A stretch of DNA of 41,642 bases from Mycobacterium sp. Lineage in GTDB: Bacteria; Actinomycetota; Actinomycetes; Mycobacteriales; Mycobacteriaceae. Both the position numbers and the translations under genes were made by a program. The notes under the pieces were generated by a model, which made no database searches, was not told where the DNA came from, and saw only the letters and a program-made list of their open reading frames with translations. Shown one piece after another: positions 31,170-39,081 of the stretch (its first letter is position 1; each line of letters begins with the position of its first letter). The stretch spans positions 1 through 41,642 of the forward strand of contig JARLGR010000002.1 in NCBI GenBank assembly GCA_031292665.1, written 5' to 3'.

Positions 31170-32158
31170 AGAGTCGCCTTTCTGTCCGACAACGCCCCGG
31201 GCAACACCACGTCACCCACCCGCTTGAGATAGGGCCACGCGATTTCCGGCGGCAAGCCACCGCACAACGGGGCCAGGTTGAGTATCTGGCCGGTGAGCAC
31301 CCGCGAAATCGCCTCCGGGACTGAGATGATGACATGCGAGGCCCCGACTGCGCGCAGCTCGTCAACTGTTTGCACGTGCGAGAAACCCGCCGACGTCTGG
31401 TTACCCGGGTTCCACTCGGCATACGTGCGCGCGTCGTGCAGCAGATGGTCGCCGAGTTCGGACCAGGCCCGCTCCACGTCATCGGCGACGAAGACGACCG
31501 ACGGGTCGTCACGCTGGGGCAGCAGTGTCGGCCCCGGCTCGTGACCGTGCTCGCGGCAGGCGGCTTCGTATGCCTCCTGCATGCCCGCCACGTTGCCGTT
31601 CGCCAACAGGCCCAAGCCGTACCGGCCCGCCCGTCGCGCCGCCGCCACACTTCCGCCGCCCCAGGCCAACCCCGGCCCGCCGGCGGTGTGCGGGCGGGGT
31701 GTCACCGCGATTCGTCGCCCGTCCTGAATGACGGTTTCACCGGCGAGCAGCCTGCGCAGCAGCGCGAGCTTCTCGTCGGCGAGCCGGCCACGATCCCGCA
31801 TCGCCACGCCGAAGTGCTCGTACTCCTCAGGCCGGTACCCAAGCGCCAGGATGTACGATGCTCGCCCCCCGCTGAGGATGTCGAGGACCGCCATGTCCTC
31901 GGCAAGTCGCACGGGTTCGTAGAACGGAAGGATCAGGATCAGGCTGAGGGGCAGGCACTGGGTTCGTGCGGCGACAGCTGACGCCAACAAGAACGGGGAC
32001 GGCAGGTAGCCGTCCTCGGAGGCGTGGTGCTCGCAAAAGACGGCGGCCAGGCCACCGCGATCTTCGGCCCAGGCGCACATCTCGGGAACCGCGGCGTATA
32101 GCGCGGCCGGGGCCGCCCCCCAGGCCGGGGCGCGCATGTCAAACCGCAGCGTGAACAC
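31166..32158 (-). CDS. LLM-class oxidoreductase (copy 1 of a pair)
   Basis: This 330-residue luciferase-like protein starts at GTG 32158 after GGAG in TAGGAGCTGG. It begins FTLRFDMRAPAWG and contains FCEHHASEDGYLPSPF, LSGGRASYILALGYRPEEYE and GPGLAWGGGSVAAARRAGRYG. It is paralogous to the LLM at 33304, with the same start motif and colinear landmarks throughout. It is the first gene of a unit with the P450. A 14-bp motif shared with the other copy lies 15 bp upstream. Flavin or F420 cofactor; substrate unknown. Confidence 0.9.
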   Translation of the reverse strand: MFTLRFDMRAPAWGAAPAALYAAVPEMCAWAEDRGGLAAVFCEHHASEDGYLPSPFLLASAVAARTQCLPLSLILILPFYEPVRLAEDMAVLDILSGGRASYILALGYRPEEYEHFGVAMRDRGRLADEKLALLRRLLAGETVIQDGRRIAVTPRPHTAGGPGLAWGGGSVAAARRAGRYGLGLLANGNVAGMQEAYEAACREHGHEPGPTLLPQRDDPSVVFVADDVERAWSELGDHLLHDARTYAEWNPGNQTSAGFSHVQTVDELRAVGASHVIISVPEAISRVLTGQILNLAPLCGGLPPEIAWPYLKRVGDVVLPGALSDRKATL

Positions 32159-32173
32159 ACCCAGCTCCTAGAA

Positions 32174-32187
32174 AACCTAATATTTGT
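32174..32187. promoter_or_regulatory. Shared 14-bp AT-rich motif upstream of LLM copy 1
   Basis: AACCTAATATTTGT at 32174-32187 is identical to 34321-34334 upstream of the paralogous LLM. It lies in the 69-bp gap before the LLM at 32158. It is centred on AATATT and could be a -10 region, an operator or both. Confidence 0.55.
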
Positions 32188-32227
32188 CCCGGATACGCTA
32201 CGTCCCGCCCGAGTTGTACGTCAACGC

Positions 32228-33292
32228 TCATCGAAAGACGTGTCGCGGCAGTGTCGTCGGGATGTCGAGCGAGCTGAGCAGCCCGGGCGACGCATCGACG
32301 ACATACGGAATCGCGTTGACCACCCGCATGGCCGTGGCCGCCATGGCGGCCCGCCCCGCACCGTGACCCTCCGCCTCGCCGAGCGTCAGCACGCAATGGA
32401 TGTCCGGATCGCCCTCGATGTCGACCCGATAGGTCGCATCGCAGTCCGACGTTGGCCAGTCCGGCGCCACGTCGCGGGCCATCCGGATGACGTGCTCGAT
32501 TACGATCGCCTCGATGCCGCTGACCACGCCCGCGGCCCGGGTGCGCACCGCGCCGCACGTGCCCGCCTCGATCGTGCCGAACGCCACCTCGACGTCGCGA
32601 CTCGTCAGTTGGCGGTCGAGGGAACCGCGGACTTCTTCCACCTCGACCCCGAGTCCGGCGGCGATCAAATAAATCGGCGCCTTCCAGGCCATTTCGATGA
32701 AGCCGGCAGTCTTGAGCATGGGTTCGAAATCCAGTGGGCGGCCGAAGCCCATCCCGTCCATCATCACGTCGGCGACCGGGTAGTGGTCGTTGAGGGCGAC
32801 CTCGCTGGCGGTGATGGTGCGGATGTTCTTCGACTGCGTCGTCATGAGCAGCGCAAGCTCATCGGAAGCGAAACCGGGGAAGATCCCCGACACGTAGAAC
32901 GACGCGCCGCCCGCCTTGGCCGCCGCTTCGAGTTGGTTACGCCAATCCGGCGCGAAGTACGACGGCGGGTAGACCAGACTCGTCGACGAGGTCGACACGA
33001 CGTTGATGCCCGCCTCCAGAAGTCGCAGGTAGTCGGGCACGGCGGCCCCGTCGCGTTCCGGACCGCTCGCCGCGTACACCACGCAGTCTGGCGCCAAGGC
33101 AATGAGCGCATCGGCATCGTTGGTGGCCACCACCCCCAGCGGCGCAACGCCGGCCAACTCGCCGGCGTCCTTGCCCACCTTCGCGGGTGAATGCACCCAA
33201 ACGCCAACGAGTTCCAGATCCGGTCGACGGCTGACGGCATCGATGGCGATCGACCCGACTCCCCCGGTGGACCACACAACGGTACGGATCAT
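32228..33292 (-). CDS. DapB-like NAD(P)H-dependent reductase (copy 1 of a pair)
   Basis: This 354-residue protein has an N-terminal Rossmann domain (MIRTVVWSTGGVGSIAIDAV, VGVWVHSPAKVGKDAGELAG). It resembles proteins annotated as dihydrodipicolinate reductase-like or 2,4-diaminopentanoate dehydrogenase. A central ASGPERDGAAVPDYLRLLEA leads to an all-alpha/beta C-terminal domain with EAGTCGAVRTRAAGVVSG. It is too long for the lysine-pathway DapB, so another substrate is likely. ATG 33292 follows GAGGGA; ATG 33307, overlapping the LLM stop, is also possible. It is cotranscribed with the LLM at 33304 and paralogous to the gene at 34431. Confidence 0.8.
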   Translation of the reverse strand: MIRTVVWSTGGVGSIAIDAVSRRPDLELVGVWVHSPAKVGKDAGELAGVAPLGVVATNDADALIALAPDCVVYAASGPERDGAAVPDYLRLLEAGINVVSTSSTSLVYPPSYFAPDWRNQLEAAAKAGGASFYVSGIFPGFASDELALLMTTQSKNIRTITASEVALNDHYPVADVMMDGMGFGRPLDFEPMLKTAGFIEMAWKAPIYLIAAGLGVEVEEVRGSLDRQLTSRDVEVAFGTIEAGTCGAVRTRAAGVVSGIEAIVIEHVIRMARDVAPDWPTSDCDATYRVDIEGDPDIHCVLTLGEAEGHGAGRAAMAATAMRVVNAIPYVVDASPGLLSSLDIPTTLPRHVFR

Positions 33293-33303
33293 GCGTGCTT
33301 CCC

Positions 33304-34281
33304 TCATTCCTGGTGGGCCCGCGCAGCGGCTGCCGCGGCACGTTCGAGGTATGGCCACGCGGCGTCGGGCCGAAGGCCGCCGCAGAGGGGATGCAGCGGC
33401 AGCGGTCGTCCGCCGCGCACGTACTCGGTCGCCTCGTCGGAGGTGAAGATGCGATACGGGCCACCTTCCGCGCGGAGCGCGTCCACCGTCTCGGCACGGG
33501 TGATGCTCGCCACCGAATCGTCGTCAGGCCGGTAGGCCGCGGCTGTCACCGCGTCGTGCAACAGGTGGGGCCCCAGCGCATTCCAGGCCTCGTCGACATC
33601 GTCGGCGACGAACACCGCTGTCGGACCGGCCAGAACGGGTGACTGAAAGATCCCGGGCTCACATCCGTGAGCGCGGCACTGGGCTTCGTAGTACTCCTTC
33701 AGGCCCGGCATGTCGGTCTGGGAGATGAATCCGAGCCCGAATGCGCCGGCGCGTCGGGCTGCGGCCCTGCTGCCGCCGGCCACGAGCATCATCGGCCCGC
33801 CATGGGAAGCGCATGGCGGCGTAACCCGGACCTGGCGGCCCCGATATTCGACCGGCTCGCCGCGCACCAGCCGAGGCAGCACGGACAGGATCTCGTCCGC
33901 CGCCCGCCCGCGGGTCGCCATGTCGACGCCGAAGTGGTCGTATTCCTCACGCCGATGCCCGACTCCGAACGCGTATGACACCCGCCCCCGGCTGACCAGG
34001 TCCAGCACGCCTATCTCTTCGGCCAGCCGGACGGGATCCCACAACGGAATCGGCACCGCGGCCAGCAGTATGGCCAAGCTGCGCGTCCTCGCCGCGATCG
34101 CCGCGGCCAGCGTCAGCGGCGCCGGCAGATGACCGTCGTCGGCGCCGTGGTGCTCGGAGAGGACCGCCAGGACGGCGCCGCGGGTTTCCGCCCACGCGCA
34201 CATGTCGAGGGCCGCGGCGTACAGATCGGCGACCGGCCCGGCCCAGCTGGGAGCCCGCATGTCGAACCGGAGGGTGAACAT
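33304..34281 (-). CDS. LLM-class oxidoreductase (copy 2 of a pair)
   Basis: This 325-residue luciferase-like protein begins MFTLRFDMRAPSWAGPVADL. Like its paralogue at 31166 it has LSEHHGADDGHLPAPL, VSRGRVSYAFGVGHRREEYD, GPMMLVAGGSRAAARRAGAFG and a closing CGGLRPDAAWPYLERA. It is followed closely by the DapB-like gene. It is divergent from the second DapB-like gene at 34431, with the shared motif AACCTAATATTTGT between them. Cofactor FMN or F420; substrate unknown. Confidence 0.9.
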   Translation of the reverse strand: MFTLRFDMRAPSWAGPVADLYAAALDMCAWAETRGAVLAVLSEHHGADDGHLPAPLTLAAAIAARTRSLAILLAAVPIPLWDPVRLAEEIGVLDLVSRGRVSYAFGVGHRREEYDHFGVDMATRGRAADEILSVLPRLVRGEPVEYRGRQVRVTPPCASHGGPMMLVAGGSRAAARRAGAFGLGFISQTDMPGLKEYYEAQCRAHGCEPGIFQSPVLAGPTAVFVADDVDEAWNALGPHLLHDAVTAAAYRPDDDSVASITRAETVDALRAEGGPYRIFTSDEATEYVRGGRPLPLHPLCGGLRPDAAWPYLERAAAAAARAHQE

Positions 34282-34320
34282 CAGCGTCGATCCACCGATG
34301 CTGTCATGTTCAAGGACGAT

Positions 34321-34334
34321 AACCTAATATTTGT
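34321..34334. promoter_or_regulatory. Shared 14-bp AT-rich motif in the divergent LLM/DapB-like gap
   Basis: AACCTAATATTTGT is identical to 32174-32187. It lies 39 bp upstream of the LLM at 34281 and 96 bp upstream of the DapB-like gene at 34431, so it may serve both directions. Confidence 0.55.
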
Positions 34335-34430
34335 TCGGATGGTGCCGTGACGTGCTCGAAATTGTCGTGCTACGGGGAGAACGGGACCTCTGGGGGATAA
34401 CAGAATCCACCCGAACCGAGAGGGAACGAG

Positions 34431-35558
34431 ATGGCAGACGGTGCCCACCGCGTGGTGGTGTGGGCGACGGGCGGCATCGGATCGATCGCCATCCGCGCCA
34501 TTGCGCGGCGCCCAAATCTGGATCTGGTCGGTGTGTGGGTGCACTCCGACGAGAAGGTCGGCAAAGACGCCGGCGAACTCGCCAACGGCGAGCCGATCGG
34601 CCTGGCCGCCACCAACGACGCGGACGCGCTAATCGACCTGAAACCCGACTGCGTGATCTACGCGGCCAGCGGCCCGGAACGCGATGCCTTGGCGATTCCG
34701 GATTACGTCAAGCTGCTCGCAGCCGGAATCAACGTCGTCACAACGAGCACCACGCGATTGGTCAATCCGCACGCCTACGAACCCGCGGATTGGCGCGACC
34801 AACTCGTCGCGGCTGCCAAGCAGGGTCAGGCGTCGCTGTATGCGTCGGGGATCGAGCCGGGCTTCGCCGCCGACTACCTGCCTCTGGTGCTGTCCACGCA
34901 GTCGTCGTTCATCGAGAAGATTCACTCGTTCGAGATCGGCCTGTACGACGACTACGGGGTTCCCGACATCATGAGCGACGCGTTGGGCTTCGGCCGACCG
35001 CTCGACTATCAGCCCTGGATCAGTTATCCCGGTGCGATCGCCGGCGAATGGCAGGGGCAGCTCCGGTTGATCGCCGACGCGCTCGGGGTCGAAGTCCAGG
35101 AAGTCCGCGAGCATTTCGACCGCGCCGTCACCAATCGGACGCTGCAGGTTGCGATGGGCACCGTCGAGGCCGGGACGTGCGGCGCGCTGCGCATGCGGGC
35201 GACCGGCGTGGTCGACGGCCGCGAAGCCATCGTCATCGAGCACGTCACCCGGCTCGCACACGACGTCGCGCCCGGCTGGCCGACCGGGATCGGCGATCTC
35301 TCCTACCGCGTCATGATCACGGGCGACCCCGACATCGACTGCACCCTGGCGGCGACGCTGAAGAATCCCCGCGAGGCCGGTGTCGCGGGCATGACCTCCG
35401 GAGCGGGCGCGATGGTCGCCACCGCGATGCGCGTCGTCAACGCCGTGCCGTATGTCGTTGCCGCAGAACCCGGACTGTTGAGTTCGGTGGACCTGCCTTT
35501 GACGATCCCCACGCACGCGTTGTCACCGGGTGAGTCGGGCGGGGCCGCCACGGCTTAA
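34431..35558 (+). CDS. DapB-like NAD(P)H-dependent reductase (copy 2 of a pair)
   Basis: This 375-residue paralogue of the gene at 32228 has the same architecture. The Rossmann motif is VVVWATGGIGSIAIRAIARR, followed by VGVWVHSDEKVGKDAGELAN, AASGPERDALAIPDYVKLLA and EAGTCGALRMRATGVVDGRE. GAGGGAACGAG precedes ATG 34431. It is divergent from the LLM at 33304 and ends 140 bp before a convergent CoA transferase. The pairing of such reductases with LLM enzymes on both sides suggests they act in sequence on the same type of compound. Confidence 0.82.
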   Translation: MADGAHRVVVWATGGIGSIAIRAIARRPNLDLVGVWVHSDEKVGKDAGELANGEPIGLAATNDADALIDLKPDCVIYAASGPERDALAIPDYVKLLAAGINVVTTSTTRLVNPHAYEPADWRDQLVAAAKQGQASLYASGIEPGFAADYLPLVLSTQSSFIEKIHSFEIGLYDDYGVPDIMSDALGFGRPLDYQPWISYPGAIAGEWQGQLRLIADALGVEVQEVREHFDRAVTNRTLQVAMGTVEAGTCGALRMRATGVVDGREAIVIEHVTRLAHDVAPGWPTGIGDLSYRVMITGDPDIDCTLAATLKNPREAGVAGMTSGAGAMVATAMRVVNAVPYVVAAEPGLLSSVDLPLTIPTHALSPGESGGAATA

Positions 35559-35641
35559 TCTGCCGGAATGACGTTTAGCCCACTCGAGGAACTCGCGCCG
35601 GGCCCTTGATGCGCTGGGCTCCATTGATATACTCAGATCCA

Positions 35642-35665
35642 AAAATAGTCACATGTGACTGTTTT
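35642..35665. terminator. Palindrome between convergent genes, likely bidirectional terminator
   Basis: AGTCACATGTGACT (35647-35660) is a perfect 14-bp palindrome. The flanking A and T runs extend the symmetry to 24 bp with one mismatched pair. It lies between the stops of the DapB-like gene (35558) and the CoA transferase (35699). Both strands show a hairpin followed by a U-rich run. Confidence 0.5.
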
Positions 35666-35698
35666 AGATTTACGGACGGGGCGGCTGCCTGTCAATGC

Positions 35699-36796
35699 TC
35701 AGTTCAGCCAATCAGCGAGCACCTCGTCGGTGTGCTGGCCGGGTACGCAAGGTGGGCTGTCCACCACTGCCGGAGTGCGTGAGAACCGGGGGGCCGGGGA
35801 TGGCTGGGTTATGCCATTGCCGACGAAAAAGGTCTTGCGGGCTGCCAATTGCGGATGGCCCGGCGCATCGGACATGCCGAGTACGGGTGCCACGCAGGCG
35901 TCGCTGTCGCTGAATATCTTTGCCCATTCCTGCTGGGGGCGGGCGGCGAAGGCGGCGCCGATCATGGCTCGCAGCTGCGGCCACGCGTCGCGGTCGAATT
36001 GCGCATTGGGATCAGGCGTTAGTTCGAGCACTCGCAAGAACTCAGCATAGAACTGCGGTTCAAGCGCCCCGACGGCCATGAACTTTGCGTCCGAGGTCTG
36101 ATAGACGCCGTAGAACGGCGAACCGCCATCACCGAGGTTGGTGCCGCGTTCATCGGACCAGACTCCCGCCGCATAACAGCTGTAGATCATGGTCATCAGA
36201 TGGGTGGTGCCATCGACGATCGCCGCGTCGACCACCTGGCCGCGGCCGCTTCGTCGGGCCTCGTCCAGGGCAGCGAGCATGCCCACCAGCAGGTACATGC
36301 TTCCACCGGCGAAGTCGCCGACGAGGTTGAGCGGGATCTGTGGGGGGCCACCGGCTTGCCCGATCGCGTGCAGCGCTCCGGTGGGTGCGATGTAGGTGAT
36401 GTCGTGTCCGGCGGTATGCGAGATCGGTCCGTCCTGGCCCCATCCGGTCATGCGTCCGTAGATCAATTGGGGTCGGCGCAGCAGGCATGGTTCGGGTCCG
36501 ATCCCGAGACGTTCTGCCACCCCGGGACGGAATCCTTCGAACAGGATGTCGGCATGCTCTACCAGTGACAGCACCGTCTCAGCGCCGTCGGATTTCGCGA
36601 GATCGACGGCAATCGAGCGTTTTCCGCGGTTGAGCAGGTCGTCGGCCCACGGCACTAGTTGCATGCCCCCGCCACCCGGCCGATCGATACGCACCACATC
36701 GGCGCCCAGATCCGCGAGCAGCATTCCGCAGAAGGGGCCCGGTCCGATCCCGGCTATCTCGAGGACCTTCACACCGGACAAAGGACCAGTCGTCAT
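35699..36796 (-). CDS. CoA transferase III, alpha-methylacyl-CoA racemase type
   Basis: This 365-residue CaiB/BaiF-family protein resembles mycobacterial alpha-methylacyl-CoA racemases, which invert the 2-methyl centre of acyl-CoAs before beta-oxidation of branched or sterol side chains. Family residues seen: VRIDRPGGGG, GRMTGWGQDGP, His-Asp in TAGHDITYI, Asp in NLVGDFAGGSM, and Glu in GALEPQFYAEF. These correspond to the catalytic His, Asp and Glu of the M. tuberculosis enzyme MCR. ATG 36796 follows GGAGACGG; GTG 36808 is an alternative. It is divergent from tetR (36905) over a perfect 26-bp palindrome. Confidence 0.9.
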   Translation of the reverse strand: MTTGPLSGVKVLEIAGIGPGPFCGMLLADLGADVVRIDRPGGGGMQLVPWADDLLNRGKRSIAVDLAKSDGAETVLSLVEHADILFEGFRPGVAERLGIGPEPCLLRRPQLIYGRMTGWGQDGPISHTAGHDITYIAPTGALHAIGQAGGPPQIPLNLVGDFAGGSMYLLVGMLAALDEARRSGRGQVVDAAIVDGTTHLMTMIYSCYAAGVWSDERGTNLGDGGSPFYGVYQTSDAKFMAVGALEPQFYAEFLRVLELTPDPNAQFDRDAWPQLRAMIGAAFAARPQQEWAKIFSDSDACVAPVLGMSDAPGHPQLAARKTFFVGNGITQPSPAPRFSRTPAVVDSPPCVPGQHTDEVLADWLN

Positions 36797-36818
36797 GTCC
36801 GTCTCCACTCAGCGCTGC

Positions 36819-36844
36819 AATACTAGTCAATATTGACTAGTATT
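36819..36844. promoter_or_regulatory. 26-bp perfect palindrome, probable TetR operator
   Basis: The sequence reads identically on both strands over 26 bp, with half-site AATACTAGTCAAT and centre at 36831/36832. It lies 22 bp upstream of the CoA transferase start and 60 bp before the divergent tetR. Its length and perfection strongly suggest a regulator-binding site. Confidence 0.8.
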
Positions 36845-36904
36845 TGAAAGTAGCGCTAGTTTCTGTACTGTGTCAATTCGCAGCACAACTTTGAGGAGTT
36901 CAAC

Positions 36905-37531
36905 TTGACTGCAAGGAGTTCGACCGCTCCCCCGCCCGTCCGGATCAGTCAGCGCGAGCGTCGTCAGGCCGCGGAACGAAAGCTGCTTGACGCCACAGTT
37001 TCGATCCTGATCGAGCGCGGCTACGCGGCGACCACCACGCTCGAGGTGCAAAAGCAAGCCGGAGTCTCTCGCGGGGTCCTGTTGCATTATTTCGGCTCCC
37101 GGGGCGAGCTCATCAGCGCGGCGGCACGCCGCTTGTATGCCACGAAGGTCGGCGAGGCGCGACTGCATGCCACCCAGGCGCTCAACGGAGACGACTGGGC
37201 TTCGCTGCTCTGGCAGGTCGTCTCGGGCCCCTTGGGTGGAGCCTCCCTCGAACTGCTCATTGCTGCCCGACACGATCCCGACATGCGCGACTACCTCGAA
37301 CCCCTGGAACGCGAGTTCGCGCGCGCGAACCTCGACCTGTGCAAGGCGCTGCTCGGCGAGCAGCGCGCCGGCCACAAACGATTCCCCGAATTCTGCATGG
37401 TGGTGATCAATTCGATGCTGGGAGCTGCGGCCAGCAAACCGGGCTATGGCAGCACGGAGGAGAAGCGCCTGCTCGAAGCGTGGCGACGGATGCCCGATCT
37501 CTACTTCGCCCCGGAGACAAGCGACGGGTGA
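36905..37531 (+). CDS. TetR-family regulator
   Basis: This 208-residue regulator starts at TTG 36905, with GAGGAG at 36892-36897. The helix-turn-helix lies at about residues 42-62 (TTTLEVQKQAGVSRGVLLHY) followed by FGSRGELISAA. It is divergent from the CoA racemase-type gene and convergent with the ALDH gene, which it overlaps by 31 bp. It probably represses the CoA transferase, itself and perhaps the catabolic operon ending at 37501. The ligand is likely an acyl-CoA or the pathway substrate, by inference only. Confidence 0.9.
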   Translation: MTARSSTAPPPVRISQRERRQAAERKLLDATVSILIERGYAATTTLEVQKQAGVSRGVLLHYFGSRGELISAAARRLYATKVGEARLHATQALNGDDWASLLWQVVSGPLGGASLELLIAARHDPDMRDYLEPLEREFARANLDLCKALLGEQRAGHKRFPEFCMVVINSMLGAAASKPGYGSTEEKRLLEAWRRMPDLYFAPETSDG

Positions 37532-39081
37532 CCGTGGTTTCGGCTACCGCCCCGCCGTAATCGCCGCCGGACATCGCGGGCCACGAACAGGCGCAGCAAC
37601 GCGCCGACGGTACGGCCTCGCCGGCGCGAGTACGGGTACCACAGCAGTTGGTTCTCCATCCTCGGCACGCGTGGCGTGGTGATGGCCTGCTGACGGCAGT
37701 ACTTCCGGATACCCTGGGGGCCGCCCAGCCGGTACCCGAGGCCGGAACTTTTCCAGCCGCCCTGTGGCAGGGGGAAGCAGAACAGGTTCGAGTAGGCGTC
37801 GTTGATGTTCACGGCGCCGACCTCGAGCCGGTGCGCGATGTCGCGTCCGCGACCGATGTCTTTGGTCCACACCGTGGCCGACAGCCCGTACTGGGAGTCG
37901 TTTGCCAACCGGATCGCCTCTTCTCCGTCGGCGACCTTCATCACCGGGATCGTCGGGCCGAAAGTCTCGTCGCGCATGCAGGCCATCGAATGATCGACGT
38001 CGAGAAGGATCGTCGGTTCGAAGAACCCGCCGTTGCCGGTCGTCTTTCCGCCGGTCGCGATCGTGGCCCCGTGGGCGACGGCATCCTGGACGTGGCTCCT
38101 CACGATCTCGACCTGCTGTTCGGTGACCAAAGCGGCGACATCCGCCGAGTACGAACCGTTGTCGACCCCCTGGCGGATGGACAGCACCCGCTCGGTGAGC
38201 AGTGCGACAAACCGGTCATAGGCCGGTGCCTCGACGTACACCCGCTCCACCGAGATGCAAGCCTGACCCGAGTTGAACAGCGCCCCCCACGCGATGCCGT
38301 TGGCGGCGCGCGAAAGATCGGCGTCGGCCAGGACGATGGCCGGATCCTTGCCGCCCAGTTCGACGCCGCAGGGAATCAATCGTTCGCCCGCCCGCGCGGC
38401 GATGGCCCGTCCGGTCCTGGTGGAGCCGGTGAACTGCACCATGTCCACGGAGTCCACCACCGCTGCGCCCGTTGCGCCCAGACCGGTGACACACCCGAAC
38501 ACCGGCGGTGCACCGATCTGTTCCCAGCCGCGGGCGAGTTCGCAGGCGGACAGCGGAGTGACCTCCGAGGGCTTGACGAGGACGGCTGCCCCGGCCAGCA
38601 GCGCCGCAACGGCGTCAACACCGGGGATGAGTAACGGGAAGTTCCACGGCGTGATCACTCCGACGACCGGGTACGGGCGGTACACCCTGGTGAGCTTCTT
38701 GGTGGCGGTGAGCGGACCGTGCGGTCTGAACTTCTTTTCGGCGAGGTACTTCCGGGCCCGGTCGGCGTAGTAGTTAATCGCGTCGCAAGTGACCATGACT
38801 TCGAACGCGGCCTCGACACGAGGCTTACCGGTCTCGGCAGCGAGGACATCGACGAGCCGGGATTCGTTGTCCAGCAACCAGTTCCGCAACTTTCTCAACC
38901 AGACGGCGCGGGCGTCGGGCCCCAGCGCCTCCCAGGACGGCTGATGGGTGCGCAGTTCGTCCACAACTGCGGCGACCGCCTCGGCGGATTGCACTGCAAC
39001 GCTTCCCACGAGTTCACCCGTCGCGGGGTTGCGCACGTCGACTACCTCGGTACCCGGGGGCGACAGTTGATCGATACTCAC
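37501..39081 (-). CDS. Aldehyde dehydrogenase (succinic-semialdehyde type)
   Basis: This 526-residue NAD(P)-dependent aldehyde dehydrogenase has the cofactor site VVGVITPWNFPLLIPG and LVKPSEVTPLSA. The general base Glu is in VELGGKDPAIV and the catalytic Cys in NSGQACISVERVY. ETFGPTIPVMKV is the usual ALDH signature. The C-terminal tail, with a basic PYSRRRGRTVGALLRLF segment, resembles the GabD2 type (M. tuberculosis Rv1731). GTG 39081, preceded by GAGGAG, overlaps the hydrolase stop by 4 bp (GTGA); the open frame to 39210 is antisense-like. It is the last gene of the operon coming from 41642. Substrate uncertain. Confidence 0.9.
   Translation of the reverse strand: MSIDQLSPPGTEVVDVRNPATGELVGSVAVQSAEAVAAVVDELRTHQPSWEALGPDARAVWLRKLRNWLLDNESRLVDVLAAETGKPRVEAAFEVMVTCDAINYYADRARKYLAEKKFRPHGPLTATKKLTRVYRPYPVVGVITPWNFPLLIPGVDAVAALLAGAAVLVKPSEVTPLSACELARGWEQIGAPPVFGCVTGLGATGAAVVDSVDMVQFTGSTRTGRAIAARAGERLIPCGVELGGKDPAIVLADADLSRAANGIAWGALFNSGQACISVERVYVEAPAYDRFVALLTERVLSIRQGVDNGSYSADVAALVTEQQVEIVRSHVQDAVAHGATIATGGKTTGNGGFFEPTILLDVDHSMACMRDETFGPTIPVMKVADGEEAIRLANDSQYGLSATVWTKDIGRGRDIAHRLEVGAVNINDAYSNLFCFPLPQGGWKSSGLGYRLGGPQGIRKYCRQQAITTPRVPRMENQLLWYPYSRRRGRTVGALLRLFVARDVRRRLRRGGSRNHGHPSLVSGAK

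Noticed and set aside
32174..32187. KstR or KstR2 operator
   Set aside because: AACCTAATATTTGT does not fit the KstR (AACnnGTT-type) or KstR2 palindromes as I know them.
35647..35660. CRP/cAMP-receptor binding site at AGTCACATGTGACT
   Set aside because: The half-sites are arranged inside out relative to TGTGA-N6-TCACA, and the site lies between convergent genes, not upstream of one.
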